Shown: one piece after another, positions 16,419 through 26,095 of the stretch
How positions within the stretch are numbered: the first letter of the stretch is position 1
How the letters are laid out: the number at the start of each line of letters is the position of its first letter
Assembly (NCBI RefSeq): GCF_002911015.1
Contig: NZ_KZ626851.1
Span: 60,647-124,646, forward strand
Direction: 5' to 3'
DNA: 64,000 nt
Source: Streptomyces populi
Lineage (GTDB): Bacteria; Actinomycetota; Actinomycetes; Streptomycetales; Streptomycetaceae
Position numbers and translations under genes: made by a program
Notes under the pieces: model-generated
The model's database searches: none
Told to the model about the DNA's origin: nothing
Seen by the model: the letters and a program-made list of their open reading frames with translations, nothing else

Positions 16419-17564
16419 TCAGCGCGAGGTGACCGCGCGCAACGCCCACTCGTGTTCCGCCGCGACGCGGAGGGCGTCCTCCAGGTCGCGGACCTCGTCC
16501 GACAGGGGGTCGTCGCTGCCGAAGACGCGGTCGGCGAGCTCGGCGAGCGTGTCGCCGCCGTCGGGAGCCGGGGTGAACAGCACGCTGTAGAGCGTGTCGA
16601 AGTTCTCGGGCTGGACTTCGGCCGCCTCCACGCCGGTCCGGACGTCCGCGCACCGGAGCCGCAGCAGTGTGACGAACGACCGGAGGGCGTCCGACTGGAC
16701 GTCCGGGTCGGCGCAGGTGCGCAGCCGTGCCCGCAGGTCGGCGTACAGCTGCGGCAGACCGAGGCCCAGGACGCGCGTACCCGCGTAGGTCCACAGCGCC
16801 GATCCGGTGCCGGTGCCACAGGCCTCCCAACGGCCGTCCCACAACAGACGGGTGAAAGCGGGGCGCGCACGGTCGCCGTACAGGGAGATCCCCAGGATCA
16901 GGCCGCCGTTGCAGTCGACCGAGGCGTGGTTCTCACCCCACGCGACGAGCCTGTCCAGCCACGCCGGGTCTCCGGTCCTCGGGGCGAGGACGGGAAGGAA
17001 CTCGGGGAACAGCGCGGACCCTTCGTGCTTCTCCAGCGCCTCGGTGATCGCGTCCCGCAGATCCCCGCACGGCAGGTGCAGCAGGCCGAGACACGCGTCC
17101 CTCGACACGTAGTGCGAGTCGTCGACGTGTTCCCACAGCAGGGACGTGGCCGGGGCGTACCCCAGGCGGCCCACGGCATGGAGCACGCCGGACGGTACGC
17201 CGTCGCGCAGGCGGCCCCCGTCGACCGTCGCCTCCAGCAGGCGCGCGGCCAGCCGCCGGTCACCATGGCGGGCGAGGACCGGCACCAGCGCCTCGTGCGC
17301 GGCGGGCGCCGAGAGGAACAGCGGGAGGAGCGCCTCCGCATCGGCCGGGCCGCCGTGCCGGAGCACGGCCCCGGCGGCCATGGACTCCCACTGCCACGCC
17401 GCCTCCGTGGCGTCATCGGCGGCGCACCGGTCGAGTATGGCCTGTGTGGCCGGGGACAGCGTCAACTTGGCAACCGCCTCTGTGTGGACAAGATCTGACG
17501 TCTGGTTATCTGTGCAGGTGTCAAAGACGTGATGATGCTGCTCAGGTCGGCAAATGGTCAACAT
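16419..17564 (-). CDS. HEAT-like helical repeat protein
   Basis: About 381 residues of short Ala/Leu-rich helices in pairs (ALLPLFLSAPAAHEALVPVL, then SGVLHAVGRLGYAPATSLLW), the pattern of HEAT/armadillo repeats used for protein binding. No signal peptide or catalytic motif. The true start is uncertain: the ATG at 17564 has no clear ribosome site and the coding character is strongest from about residue 30 onward. The gene is flanked by an IS3 remnant and a gene-poor stretch. Function unknown. Confidence 0.6.
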   Translation of the reverse strand: MLTICRPEQHHHVFDTCTDNQTSDLVHTEAVAKLTLSPATQAILDRCAADDATEAAWQWESMAAGAVLRHGGPADAEALLPLFLSAPAAHEALVPVLARHGDRRLAARLLEATVDGGRLRDGVPSGVLHAVGRLGYAPATSLLWEHVDDSHYVSRDACLGLLHLPCGDLRDAITEALEKHEGSALFPEFLPVLAPRTGDPAWLDRLVAWGENHASVDCNGGLILGISLYGDRARPAFTRLLWDGRWEACGTGTGSALWTYAGTRVLGLGLPQLYADLRARLRTCADPDVQSDALRSFVTLLRLRCADVRTGVEAAEVQPENFDTLYSVLFTPAPDGGDTLAELADRVFGSDDPLSDEVRDLEDALRVAAEHEWALRAVTSR

Positions 17565-17892
17565 CGGGCCTGGGAGAGCCCCGGCTCGCTGACCTGGTGA
17601 CCGCCGCGGCGGATGCCTGAGGAGGTGACGCTGTCGGGGATCTGGGATGAGCTTGAGCACGACGGGTGTCGTATTTGCACGACAACTGTCGTCTGGTCAG
17701 GGTGCCGGGCTGACGACAACTAGTGCCGCGACAGGCATCGTTCGCCCTTTCTGACGCCCGCTCGCACCCCTCGATCGCCCACCCTCGGCCCGCGTCCGTC
17801 GCGAGCCGAGGCAGCGGGCCGTGGTTGTTTCCCATGAATCGAGTTCCGTGTTGCGCACCATGATGGACGCCGCGGAGTGCCCTGTGGATGCC
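17565..17892. other. Gene-poor spacer before the betaine locus
   Basis: No gene seen. ACGACAACT occurs at 17679-17687 and 17713-17721, and several ACGAC/GTCGT pairs nearby could form small stems. The sequence has weaker third-position GC than its neighbours and may be decayed DNA at the edge of the IS-bearing region. Confidence 0.4.
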
Positions 17893-17941
17893 TTGACAAG
17901 GGTTCTGGCCGACCTCAGACTGTCGTTGCGCTTATCGCAAT
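17893..17941 (+). promoter_or_regulatory. Promoter and IclR operator (site A) of the ferredoxin operon
   Basis: TTGACA at 17893-17898 with a CAGACT -10-like hexamer at 17916-17921 (17-base spacer). Just downstream, GTTGCGCTTATCGCAAT at 17925-17941 is a GTTGCG-N5-CGCAAC palindrome with 11 of 12 arm positions matching. Its place over the expected transcription start suits repression. Confidence 0.6.
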
Positions 17942-17968
17942 CTGTTTCGCTATACGCACCGAGGTGTC

Positions 17969-18331
17969 ATGATGATTCCCGCGTGCCGTCTCGCGGATCT
18001 GCCGCGAGGCGAGGCTCACCGGCTCGACATCGATCCGCCGGTCTCGGTCTTCCATACCGAGGACGGCGAGTTGTTCGCCATCGACGACACCTGCACCCAC
18101 CAGGACGCCTCACTCGCCGACGGCTGGCTGGAGGGCCCCGAGGTGGAATGCCCGTTGCACGCTTCGAAGTTCGACCTGAGGACCGGCGCGGTCGACTCTC
18201 CGCCGGCCAAGCTCCCGGTCCGGACGCACGAGGTCGTCGTCGAGGACGGCGTGATCCACGTCCGGTTGTCCGCAGCCGCCCCCAACCTGCCGCCCTGTGG
18301 CGCAGCCCGGCTCGCCAAGGGTTCCGGGTGA
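17969..18331 (+). CDS. Rieske [2Fe-2S] ferredoxin
   Basis: 120 residues. The two Rieske ligand pairs are plain: CTHQDASL (Cys42, His44) and CPLHASKFDL (Cys61, His64), as in ferredoxins of ring-hydroxylating and N-demethylating oxygenases. It should carry electrons from the reductase encoded next door to the Rieske oxygenase at 19661. Start ATG at 17969 or the adjacent ATG at 17972, with GAGGTG upstream. It overlaps the reductase start by four bases (GTGA). Confidence 0.92.
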   Translation: MMIPACRLADLPRGEAHRLDIDPPVSVFHTEDGELFAIDDTCTHQDASLADGWLEGPEVECPLHASKFDLRTGAVDSPPAKLPVRTHEVVVEDGVIHVRLSAAAPNLPPCGAARLAKGSG

Positions 18332-19530
18332 GGACCGTCGCCGTGGTCGGCGCCTCGCTGGCCGGTCTGTCGGCGGCGCGCTCGCTGCGGAAACAGGGCT
18401 ATGGCGGGCAGCTGGTCGTCATCGGTGACGAACTCCACCGCCCGTACGACAGGCCCCCGCTGTCCAAGGAGTTCCTGGCCGGCGCCCTCGGAGAGGCGGA
18501 TCTCTCGCTGGAGGCGGACGACGAGGACCTGCGTGCGGAGTGGCTGCTCGGTGCTCGTGCCACCGGACTCGACCGCACCGGGCGAGCCGTCCGGCTCGCC
18601 GACGGGCGGGAGGTCCGCGCCGACGGCGTCGTCATCGCGACCGGCGCCGCGGCGCGTACTCTGCCCGGGGCCGAGGTCCTGGCCGGAGTGCACACCCTGC
18701 GCACCCTGGACGACGCCCGCGCCCTGCGGGACGAACTGGCCCGGGGCGGACGGCTGGTGGTGATCGGCGGCGGCTTCATCGGCGCCGAGGTCGCCTCCAC
18801 CGCATACGCCCTGGGGCTGGACGTGACGGTCGTGGAGGCGGCCCCGACGCCCCTGGCCGGACCGCTCGGCGCGACCATGGGCGGCATCGTCTCCGCCCTC
18901 CATGCAGACCACGGCGTAAGGCTGTTGTGCGGTGTGGGGGTCAAGGGGCTGAGGGGGGACGAGCGACGCGAGACAGGGGTCCCCCCGGACGGAGTCCGGA
19001 GGAGGGTGGACGTCGTCCTGCTCGAGGACGGCCGCGGTATCCCCGCCGACATCGTCGTCGTCGGTGTGGGCGCCCGCCCGTGCGTCGAGTGGCTGGAAGG
19101 GTCCGGCGTCGAACTCGACAACGGCGTCAAGTGCGGCGCCGACGGTCGCACCAGCCTGGCCGGCGTGGTCGCGGTCGGTGACTGCGCCAACTGGTACGAC
19201 GCCCGCGCGGGCGCCCACCGCCGCGTCGAACACTGGACCGGAGCGCGCGAGCGTCCCGACGCCGCGATCGCCGCACTGCTGGCGGGCGGTGCGGTGGAAC
19301 CGGGTGTGCCCCGGCCGCCGTACTTCTGGTCCGACCAGTACGGCGTGAAGATCCAGTTCGCCGGTCACGCGGCAGCCGCCGACAGTGTGACCATCGAGGC
19401 GGGCGTGGCGGACGACCGCGACGTCCTGGCCGTCTACCGGCGAGCCGGGGTTCCGGTCGCCGTGCTCGGGATGAACCAGCCTCGGCTGTTCACCCGCTGG
19501 CGCAAGCAGCTCGCGGCCGTGAGCTCTTGA
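18328..19530 (+). CDS. NAD(P)H-ferredoxin reductase
   Basis: 400 residues, the BphA4/rhodocoxin-reductase type. An FAD Rossmann motif (VVGASLAGLSAARSL), RPYDRPPLSKEFL, the NAD(P)H motif (VVIGGGFIGAEVASTAYALG) and the second FAD motif (GVVAVGDCANWYD) appear in the expected order, with a C-terminal dimer domain. It reduces the Rieske ferredoxin encoded just upstream. GTG start overlaps the ferredoxin stop. Around residues 210-226 the sequence ERRETGVPPDGVRRR looks like an in-frame insertion of a GC-rich hairpin element (18976-19006) in a loop before a beta strand. Confidence 0.93.
   Translation: MRTVAVVGASLAGLSAARSLRKQGYGGQLVVIGDELHRPYDRPPLSKEFLAGALGEADLSLEADDEDLRAEWLLGARATGLDRTGRAVRLADGREVRADGVVIATGAAARTLPGAEVLAGVHTLRTLDDARALRDELARGGRLVVIGGGFIGAEVASTAYALGLDVTVVEAAPTPLAGPLGATMGGIVSALHADHGVRLLCGVGVKGLRGDERRETGVPPDGVRRRVDVVLLEDGRGIPADIVVVGVGARPCVEWLEGSGVELDNGVKCGADGRTSLAGVVAVGDCANWYDARAGAHRRVEHWTGARERPDAAIAALLAGGAVEPGVPRPPYFWSDQYGVKIQFAGHAAAADSVTIEAGVADDRDVLAVYRRAGVPVAVLGMNQPRLFTRWRKQLAAVSS
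18976..19006. repeat. In-frame GC-rich hairpin element in ferredoxin reductase
   Basis: GGGGTCCCC at 18976-18984 is followed by CCGGAC and GTCCGG (18985-18990 and 18994-18999) around a three-base loop, then AGGAGG. The composition and palindromes resemble short interspersed repeats of Streptomyces, and similar elements occur at 32101 and 34453. Confidence 0.55.
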
Positions 19531-19577
19531 CGCGACCCCCGAGTCATCTCGTGCCACGGTTGTGCATGGCGCGCGGC

Positions 19578-19594
19578 GTTGCCCCGTACACAAC
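19578..19594 (+). promoter_or_regulatory. Putative IclR operator (site E) of Rieske oxygenase
   Basis: GTTGCCCCGTACACAAC matches GTTGCG-N5-CGCAAC at 10 of 12 arm positions. It lies 67 bases before the oxygenase start and within the only spacer between the reductase and oxygenase genes. Confidence 0.5.
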
Positions 19595-19660
19595 ACTGCC
19601 CGGAGTCTTTCCTCTCGGCACGTGAATGGCCCCTCCACGACGTTTCCCGAGGAGTGCACC

Positions 19661-20794
19661 GTGATCCCGACCAGCCTGCCGGACAGTCTGATCGCCACCC
19701 TCCCCGGCTCCTCCTACACGGATCCGGGGGGCTTCGCCCAGGAGCAGGAGCACATCTTCGAGACGATGTGGTTCTGCGCCGTGCGCTCCTCGGAGCTGGC
19801 GACGCCCGGTGCCTTCAGGACCGTTGAGGTGGGCCGCGAGAGCATCCTGATCACACGGGCGCGGGACAACTCCGTACGTGCCTTCTTCAACGTCTGTCGG
19901 CACCGCGGCGCCAGGCTCTGCGCGGAGGAGGCCGGAGAGGTCAAGCGCGCCTTCCAGTGTCCGTACCACGCCTGGACCTACGACCTGAACGGCAAGCTCG
20001 TCGCGGCGCCCAACCTCACGAAGATGCCCGACGTCGGCCGCACGGAGTTCGGCCTGGTCGGCGTGGCCACCCGCGAATGGCTCGGCTACGTCTGGGTCTG
20101 CCTGGCCGAGAATCCCCCCTCCTTCGAGGAGGACGTCATCGGCGAGGTGATCACCCGCCTCGGCGACGTGGAGGCCATCGAGCACTACGGCATCGGCGAC
20201 CTCGCGGTCGGCAGGCGGATCGTCTACGACGTCAGGGCGAACTGGAAGCTCATCGTCGAGAACTTCATGGAGTGCTACCACTGCGCCACGATCCACCCCG
20301 AACTGACCGAGGTGCTCCCCGAGTTCGCCGACGGCTACGCCGCTCAGTACTACGTCGGCCACGGTGCCGAGTTCGGTGAGGAGGTCCAGGGCTTCACCGT
20401 CGACGGCTCCGAGGGCCTGGACCGCATACCCGGCGTGCCCGACGACCAGGACCGCCGCTACTACGCGATCACCGTCAAACCGCAGGTCTTCATCAACCTC
20501 GTCCCCGATCACGTGATCTTCCATCGGATGTACCCGGTGGCCGCCGACCGCACGATCGTCGAGTGCGACTGGCTCTACCTCCCGCACGTCGTCGAGAGCG
20601 GCAAGGACGTCAGCCGGTCCGTGGAGCTCTTCGACCGGGTCAACCGCCAGGACTTCGACGCGTGCGAGCGCACCCAGCCCGGGATGAGCTCACGGATGTA
20701 CGCCGAGGGCGGGGTGCTGGTGCCCAGCGAACACCACATCGCCGCCTTCCACGACTGGGTGAACGAGCGCCTCGGCACTCCTCGGCCTCAGTGA
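19661..20794 (+). CDS. gbcA: Rieske oxygenase, probable glycine betaine N-demethylase
   Basis: 377 residues. The Rieske cluster ligands are CRHRGARLC (Cys79, His81) and CPYHAW (Cys100, His103); the mononuclear iron site is ENFMECYHCATIHPEL (His207, His212). This is the GbcA/stachydrine-type alpha subunit, which oxidatively removes a methyl group as formaldehyde, here most likely converting glycine betaine to dimethylglycine because dimethylglycine and sarcosine oxidases follow. The GTG at 19661 has GAGGAG 7 bases upstream. It ends six bases from the convergent IclR stop. A carnitine or stachydrine substrate cannot be excluded. Confidence 0.85.
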   Translation: MIPTSLPDSLIATLPGSSYTDPGGFAQEQEHIFETMWFCAVRSSELATPGAFRTVEVGRESILITRARDNSVRAFFNVCRHRGARLCAEEAGEVKRAFQCPYHAWTYDLNGKLVAAPNLTKMPDVGRTEFGLVGVATREWLGYVWVCLAENPPSFEEDVIGEVITRLGDVEAIEHYGIGDLAVGRRIVYDVRANWKLIVENFMECYHCATIHPELTEVLPEFADGYAAQYYVGHGAEFGEEVQGFTVDGSEGLDRIPGVPDDQDRRYYAITVKPQVFINLVPDHVIFHRMYPVAADRTIVECDWLYLPHVVESGKDVSRSVELFDRVNRQDFDACERTQPGMSSRMYAEGGVLVPSEHHIAAFHDWVNERLGTPRPQ

Positions 20795-20800
20795 GGCGGG

Positions 20801-21598
20801 TCAGCCCAGGTAACCCATCCGGTGACTGATCTCCTCCGCGCCCTTGACCAGCACCGGAGCGAGTTCGTGCAGGCGCTCCTCGGTGAACCGGTATGCGGGT
20901 CCGGAGGCGCTGAGTGCCGCGATGACCTCGCCGTTGCGGTCGCGCACCGGCGCGGCCATGGCGTGGAGCCCGACCTCCAGCTCCTCCAGGGTCCAGGCGT
21001 AGCCGCGCTCCCGGGCCTCGGCGAGGTTCTTCTCCAACCTCGTCCTCGAGGTCAGGGTGTGCGGGGTCTCCTTCTTCAGGCCGGCCTCGGCCAGCAGTGC
21101 GGTGCGCTCCTCGGCGGGCAGATGCGCCAGCAGGACCTTGCCGCTGGAGGTGGCGTGCAGCGGGGTCAGCTGGCCGACCCAGTTGTGTGCGGCGACGGCC
21201 CCCGGGCCGCGTACCTGGTAGAGGTTGATCGCGTACTGCTCCTGCATCACGGCGATGTTGACGGTCTCGCCGATCTCCTCGGCGAGCCGCTCGCAGACCT
21301 GGCGGCTCTGCTGGGTGATGTCGATACGCCCCGTGACCGCGCCGGCCAGGCGCACGATGCCGAAGCCGAGGCGGTACTTGCCGCGCTCGCCCGCCTGCTC
21401 CACCAGGCCGCGCGCCTCCAGGGCGCCGAGCAGCCGGAAGGCGGTCGACTTGTGGACGTCGATCTCGGCGGCCACCTCGCTGACGCCGGCCTCGCCGCGC
21501 TGGGCCAGGATCTCCAGCACGCTGATGGCGCGGTCGACGGACTGCACGCCGCCGGACTGCGAACCTGCCGTTTCGGCGTCTGGACTGTAGTTGCTCAC
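20801..21598 (-). CDS. IclR-family regulator of the betaine locus
   Basis: 265 residues. The winged helix is SVDRAISVLEILAQRGEAGV, then EVAAEIDVHKSTAFRLLGAL; the effector domain has PLHATSSGKVLLAHLP and SGPAYRF, classic IclR segments. The GTG start lies just 6 bases after TATAGT on the minus strand, so the message may be leaderless. It diverges from the choline dehydrogenase gene, with a perfect GTTGCG-N5-CGCAAC palindrome between them. By position it controls the whole locus, probably as a repressor relieved by a betaine-pathway metabolite. Confidence 0.9.
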   Translation of the reverse strand: MSNYSPDAETAGSQSGGVQSVDRAISVLEILAQRGEAGVSEVAAEIDVHKSTAFRLLGALEARGLVEQAGERGKYRLGFGIVRLAGAVTGRIDITQQSRQVCERLAEEIGETVNIAVMQEQYAINLYQVRGPGAVAAHNWVGQLTPLHATSSGKVLLAHLPAEERTALLAEAGLKKETPHTLTSRTRLEKNLAEARERGYAWTLEELEVGLHAMAAPVRDRNGEVIAALSASGPAYRFTEERLHELAPVLVKGAEEISHRMGYLG

Positions 21599-21630
21599 AG
21601 CGAAACTATACGCGTAGTAAACAACAGCAG
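21599..21630 (-). promoter_or_regulatory. Leaderless-type promoter of the IclR gene
   Basis: On the minus strand TATAGT is followed by TTCGCT and then the GTG start, placing the expected transcription start at or next to the start codon. TTGCGC lies 19 bases upstream as a possible -35. No Shine-Dalgarno is visible. Confidence 0.5.
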
Positions 21631-21663
21631 CGCAAGTAACGGCACGGAAACATAGGCCTTGTG

Positions 21664-21680
21664 GTTGCGCTGTTCGCAAC
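21664..21680. promoter_or_regulatory. Perfect IclR operator (site B) between iclR and choline dehydrogenase
   Basis: GTTGCGCTGTTCGCAAC is a perfect 6-bp-arm palindrome with a 5-base spacer, extended by one pair on each side (GGTTGCG and CGCAACC). It lies between divergent genes and is the best-conserved of five copies in the locus. Confidence 0.7.
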
Positions 21681-21748
21681 CTGGTGCGTATGGCGATGCT
21701 CGTATTAGCATGCCTCGGGTATCTATGGCGCGAGCGAGACGAGGCACC

Positions 21749-23416
21749 ATGGCTCCCCTGCACTACGACTTCGTCATCGTCGGCGGTGGATCCGCCGGCA
21801 GCGCACTGGCCAACCGGCTCTCCGCCGACCCCGACAACCAGGTGCTGGTCCTGGAGGCGGGCCGGCCCGACTATCCGTGGGACGTCTTCATCCACATGCC
21901 CGCGGCGCTGACGTATCCGATCGGCAGCCGGTTCTACGACTGGAAGTACGAGTCGGAACCCGAGCCGCACATGGGCGGCCGACGCGTCTATCACGCGCGC
22001 GGCAAGGTGTTGGGCGGTTCCAGCAGCATCAACGGCATGATCTTTCAGCGCGGCAACCCCATGGACTACGAGCGCTGGGCGGCCGGGGCCGGCATGGAGT
22101 CCTGGGACTACGCGCACTGTCTGCCGTACTTCAAGCGGATGGAGAACTGCCTCGCGGCCGCACCCGACGACGAGTTCCGCGGCCACGACGGTCCCCTCGT
22201 CCTCGAGCGCGGCCCCGCCACGAACCCGCTGTTCGGAGCCTTCCTCAAGGCCACCCAGGAGGCGGGCCACGCCCCCACCGACGACGTCAACGGCTATCGG
22301 CAGGAAGGTTTCGCGCACTTCGACCGCAACGTCAGCCGCGGCCGCCGGCTGTCGGCCGCCAAGGCGTACCTCAAGCCCGTGAGGAAGCGGCCCAACCTCA
22401 CCGTCACCACCCGTGCCCTGGTCACCCGCGTCCTCTTCGAGGGCAAGAAGGCCGTCGGCGTCGAGTACCGGCGCCGCGGCAAGGTCCAGCAGGTGCGCGC
22501 CCGCGAGGTCATCCTCTGCGGCGGTGCGATCAACTCCCCTCAGTTGCTCCAGCTCTCCGGAGTAGGCAACGCCGAGGAACTGAGCGCGCTCGGCATCGAC
22601 GTCGTCCACGACCTTCCCGGCGTCGGCGAGAACATGCAGGACCACCTGGAGGTGTACATCCAGTACGCCTGCAAGCAGCCCGTCTCCGTGCAGCCGTACC
22701 TGGCGAAGTGGCGCGCGCCCTTCATCGCCCTGCAGTGGCTCTTCCGCAAGGGCCCCGCCGCGACCAACCACTTCGAGGCCGGCGGCTTCGCCCGCAGCAA
22801 CGAAGACGTGGACTACCCCAACCTGATGTTCCACTTCCTGCCGGTCGCGGTCCGCTACGACGGCTCCTCACCGGCCGGCGGCCACGGCTACCAGGTGCAC
22901 GTCGGCCCCATGTACTCCGACGCCATCGGCTCGGTGAAGATCAAGAGCAAGGACCCGCAGGAACACCCGGCGCTGCGCTTCAACTACCTTTCCACCGAGC
23001 AGGACCGCCGCGAGTGGGTCGAGTCGATCCGGGTCGCCCGCGAACTCCTCAACCAGCCCGCTCTGGCCCCGTACAACGACGGTGAGATCTCACCTGGACC
23101 GTCCGTGGCGAGCGATGAGGAGATCCTCGCCTGGGTCGCCAAGGAGAGCGAGACCGCCCTGCACCCTTCCTGCACCTGCAAGATGGGCACCGACGAGATG
23201 TCCGTCGTCGACCCCACCAGCATGCGCGTGCACGGCGTGGAGGGGCTGCGCGTCGTCGACGCGTCGGTGATGCCCTACGTCACCAACGGCAACATCTACG
23301 CGCCGGTGATGATGATCGCGGAGAAGGCGGCCGACCTCATCCTCGGCAAGGAGCCGCTGCCCCCCTCCGAGGCCGCCTACTACCGCTACCGGGATGCCCA
23401 GAAGCAGGCCGGGTAG
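21749..23416 (+). CDS. betA: GMC-family choline dehydrogenase
   Basis: 555 residues. FAD-binding [21 protein letters not shown] signature 1 ([20 protein letters not shown]), signature 2 ([14 protein letters not shown]), and the C-terminal catalytic region [11 protein letters not shown] with [17 protein letters not shown]. Length and motifs fit BetA, which oxidises choline to betaine aldehyde at the membrane. ATG at 21749 has GACGAGG upstream. It is followed after four bases by a MetF-like gene and then the aldehyde dehydrogenase, supporting a choline role over other alcohols. Confidence 0.9.
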   Translation: MAPLHYDFVIVGGGSAGSALANRLSADPDNQVLVLEAGRPDYPWDVFIHMPAALTYPIGSRFYDWKYESEPEPHMGGRRVYHARGKVLGGSSSINGMIFQRGNPMDYERWAAGAGMESWDYAHCLPYFKRMENCLAAAPDDEFRGHDGPLVLERGPATNPLFGAFLKATQEAGHAPTDDVNGYRQEGFAHFDRNVSRGRRLSAAKAYLKPVRKRPNLTVTTRALVTRVLFEGKKAVGVEYRRRGKVQQVRAREVILCGGAINSPQLLQLSGVGNAEELSALGIDVVHDLPGVGENMQDHLEVYIQYACKQPVSVQPYLAKWRAPFIALQWLFRKGPAATNHFEAGGFARSNEDVDYPNLMFHFLPVAVRYDGSSPAGGHGYQVHVGPMYSDAIGSVKIKSKDPQEHPALRFNYLSTEQDRREWVESIRVARELLNQPALAPYNDGEISPGPSVASDEEILAWVAKESETALHPSCTCKMGTDEMSVVDPTSMRVHGVEGLRVVDASVMPYVTNGNIYAPVMMIAEKAADLILGKEPLPPSEAAYYRYRDAQKQAG

Positions 23417-23419
23417 AGG

Positions 23420-24256
23420 GTGGACGCCGAGGGGCTCGGGGTGCTGCTGTCGGGCGTCCGTTACGAGGTGCTGCCCGCGAAGGCGACCGTGGACCAGGTC
23501 CTCGCCCATGTACCGCGTGACGTCGTCGTCACCGTGACGGCGTCGCCGGTCAAGGGCCTGGAGCCCACGCTCGGCCTCGTCGGCCGGCTGGCTGCGCACG
23601 GTTACCGTGTCGTCCCGCACGTGCCCGCGCGGCTGTTGCGGGACGACACGCATCTGAAGGATGTCGTCGACCGGCTCCGGGAGACGGGTGTCGACGACGT
23701 CTTCGTCCCGGCCGGCGACGCCGATCCTCCGGCCGGGGCCTTCGACGGGGCGCTGCCGGTGCTGCGCAGGCTGAGTGAGCTGGGCGGCCCGTTCGCGCGC
23801 GTCGGTATCACCGGCTATCCGGAGAGCCATCCGCTCATCCACGACGACCTCACCATCCAGGCCATGTGGGACAAGCGCGCGCACGCCACGTACATCGTGA
23901 GCAACCTCTGTTTCGATCCGCGCGTGCTGGGTGACTGGGTCGGCCGCATACGGCGCCGCGGCGTCGTCCTGCCCGTCCATGTGGGCGTGGCGGGGCCCGT
24001 GCAGCGGGCGAAGTTGCTGGCCATGGCGGCGAAGATCGGGGTGGGGGAGTCGACGCGCTTCCTCACTCGGCACGCCTCGTGGTTCCTGCGGTTCGCGACC
24101 CCGGGTGGCTACGCGCCCGACCGGCTGCTCGCCCGCGGCGCGAAGGCGCTGACCGCGCCCTCGGCCGAGGTGGCGGGCCTGCACGTGTTCACGTTCAACC
24201 AGATCGCCGAGACCGAACGGTGGCGCCGCGCACTGCTGGCCCGGTCGGGCGACTGA
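23420..24256 (+). CDS. Methylenetetrahydrofolate reductase-like protein
   Basis: 278 residues with a TIM-barrel pattern similar to MetF: VVVTVTASPVKGLEPTLGLV, then VPHVPARLLRD, DDVFVPAGDADPP, VGITGYPESHP and a C-terminal HVFTFNQIAETERWR. MetF interconverts methylene- and methyl-tetrahydrofolate with a flavin. In this locus the demethylation steps deliver one-carbon units to folate, so a MetF-type enzyme would help balance them. It starts four bases after the choline dehydrogenase stop, so it is co-transcribed. It is shorter than E. coli MetF at the N-terminus, so exact activity is inferred. Confidence 0.75.
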   Translation: MDAEGLGVLLSGVRYEVLPAKATVDQVLAHVPRDVVVTVTASPVKGLEPTLGLVGRLAAHGYRVVPHVPARLLRDDTHLKDVVDRLRETGVDDVFVPAGDADPPAGAFDGALPVLRRLSELGGPFARVGITGYPESHPLIHDDLTIQAMWDKRAHATYIVSNLCFDPRVLGDWVGRIRRRGVVLPVHVGVAGPVQRAKLLAMAAKIGVGESTRFLTRHASWFLRFATPGGYAPDRLLARGAKALTAPSAEVAGLHVFTFNQIAETERWRRALLARSGD

Positions 24257-24514
24257 ACCGATCGCCGGAGCGGGGCACTTCGTCCAGGAGGACGCCCGGG
24301 TTCGTAATCGGTAACGCAGAGTTTTCGCATTCGCGTCAGGGGCGGAGACGTCGAAGTGAACCCTCATGAAGAAGCGGCCCTGGAGTCGATCGTCGAACTG
24401 TCGGCTCTCCAGGATGTTTCCCGAGTTTCTGACGACTTGGTGGGGCTGGACGGGATCATCGGTCAAGAGAGTCGGGTCGATGGGGCCCTTGTGAAATCGT
24501 CATCCGCCAACCCC
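24257..24514. other. Spacer between MetF-like and aldehyde dehydrogenase genes
   Basis: No gene seen in this part of the 350-base gap. Short open frames here lack ribosome sites and recognisable motifs. Confidence 0.4.
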
Positions 24515-24587
24515 TTGACGTAGGTCTGCGGCGTTCGCCATGGTGTTCCACCACAAGCAATTGAATGCACGATGCGCAACGCGTAAC
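24515..24587 (+). promoter_or_regulatory. Promoter and IclR operator (site D) of the betB-transport operon
   Basis: TTGACG at 24515-24520 and CATGGT at 24539-24544 (18-base spacer) form a plausible promoter. GATGCGCAACGCGTAAC at 24571-24587 matches GTTGCG-N5-CGCAAC at 10 of 12 arm positions and ends 18 bases before the start codon. Confidence 0.5.
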
Positions 24588-24605
24588 GGCTGAAGGGCTT
24601 GGCGA

Positions 24606-26075
24606 GTGGCAGACCTGTACGTGGCTGGGGAATGGCGCGACGCCGTGGCCGGTGGCCGCCGGGAGATCCGCTGTCCAGCCGACGGCACGCTCGCCGTGAC
24701 CGTGTCCGAGGCGACGCGTCCGGATACCGAGGCGGCGATCGCGGCGGCACGCCGGGCCTTCGACGAAGGTCCCTGGCCGCACATCCCCGAGCGGGAGCGC
24801 GGTGCGCTGCTGTTGCGCACCGCCGACCTCGTCGAGCGCGACGCCAAGGAGTTCGCCCGCGCCGAGTCGCTGGACACCGGCAAGCGGCTGGTGGAGAGCG
24901 AGTACGACATCGCCGACGTCGTCTCCTGTTTTCGCTACTACGGCGGGATCGCCGGCACAGGCGCCGGCCGGGTGATCGACACCGGTCGTGATGACGCCGT
25001 CAGCCGTGTCGTGTACGAACCGATCGGCGTGTGCGGGCTCATCACTCCCTGGAACTACCCTCTGTTGCAGGCCGGTTGGAAGGTCGCCCCGGCGCTTCTC
25101 GCGGGCAACACCATCATCCTCAAGCCCAGTGAGCTCACCCCCTCCACCTCGATCCTGCTGATGCGGGCACTGGAGGAGGCCGGGCTCCCGGCCGGCGCCG
25201 CCAATCTCGTCCTGGGCACGGGCCCCGAGGTGGGCGCACCGCTCTGCGAGGACCCGGCCGTCGACATGGTCTCCTTCACCGGAGGCCTGGAGACCGGCAA
25301 GCGCATCATGGCCACCGCCGCCGCGACCGTGAAAAAGGTCGCGCTGGAGCTCGGCGGCAAGAACCCCAACGTGGTCTTCGCCGACGCCGACTTCGAGACG
25401 GCCGTCGACTTCGCCCTCACGGCCGTCTTCCTGCACTCGGGCCAGGTCTGCTCGGCCGGCGCCCGGCTGATCGTCGAGGACTCGGTCCATGACGCCCTGG
25501 TCGACGAGGTCGTCCGTCGCGCCCGGCGGATCCGACTGGGCGGGCCCTTCGACCCCGAGGCCGAGACCGGCGCGCTGATCTCCGCGCGGCACCGGGAGAA
25601 GGTCGAGGCGTACGTCGCGGCCGGCCTCGCGGAGGGTGCCGTACTGCGCTGCGGCGGCGAACGGCCGGACGATCCCGCCCTCGCGGACGGTTACTACTAC
25701 CCGCCGACCGTCCTCGACGCGTGCACCCAGGACATGCGGGTGGTGCACGAGGAGTCCTTCGGACCCGTGCTGACCGTCGAGCGCTTCACCGGCGAGGACG
25801 ACGCCGTACGCATCGCCAACGACACCGAGTACGGACTCGCCGGCGCCGTCTGGACCCAGGATGCCGGGAAGGCCCAGCGGGTCGCCCGGCGACTGCGCCA
25901 CGGCACGGTGTGGATCAACGACTACCACCCCTACGTGCCGCAAGCGGAATGGGGTGGCTTCGGGCACTCGGGCGTGGGCAGGGAGCTGGGACCGACCGGC
26001 CTCGACGAGTACCGGGAGCCCAAGCACATCTGGCAGAACATCCAACCCCGGCCGCAGCACTGGTTCCGCGGCTGA
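24606..26075 (+). CDS. betB: Betaine aldehyde dehydrogenase
   Basis: 489 residues, standard ALDH length. Catalytic and cofactor residues are visible: Asn150 (TPWNYPLL), Lys173 (ILKPSELTP), Glu248 in [11 protein letters not shown], and the nucleophile Cys282 in HSGQVCSAG. The NAD motif [11 protein letters not shown] is present. It oxidises betaine aldehyde to glycine betaine with NAD(P)+. The GTG start has AAGGG about 9 bases upstream. It is the first gene of an operon continuing into the betaine ABC transporter; with the choline dehydrogenase gene it completes the choline-to-betaine route. Confidence 0.92.
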   Translation: MADLYVAGEWRDAVAGGRREIRCPADGTLAVTVSEATRPDTEAAIAAARRAFDEGPWPHIPERERGALLLRTADLVERDAKEFARAESLDTGKRLVESEYDIADVVSCFRYYGGIAGTGAGRVIDTGRDDAVSRVVYEPIGVCGLITPWNYPLLQAGWKVAPALLAGNTIILKPSELTPSTSILLMRALEEAGLPAGAANLVLGTGPEVGAPLCEDPAVDMVSFTGGLETGKRIMATAAATVKKVALELGGKNPNVVFADADFETAVDFALTAVFLHSGQVCSAGARLIVEDSVHDALVDEVVRRARRIRLGGPFDPEAETGALISARHREKVEAYVAAGLAEGAVLRCGGERPDDPALADGYYYPPTVLDACTQDMRVVHEESFGPVLTVERFTGEDDAVRIANDTEYGLAGAVWTQDAGKAQRVARRLRHGTVWINDYHPYVPQAEWGGFGHSGVGRELGPTGLDEYREPKHIWQNIQPRPQHWFRG

Positions 26076-26095
26076 ACGCCGAAGAGAGGTCGATC

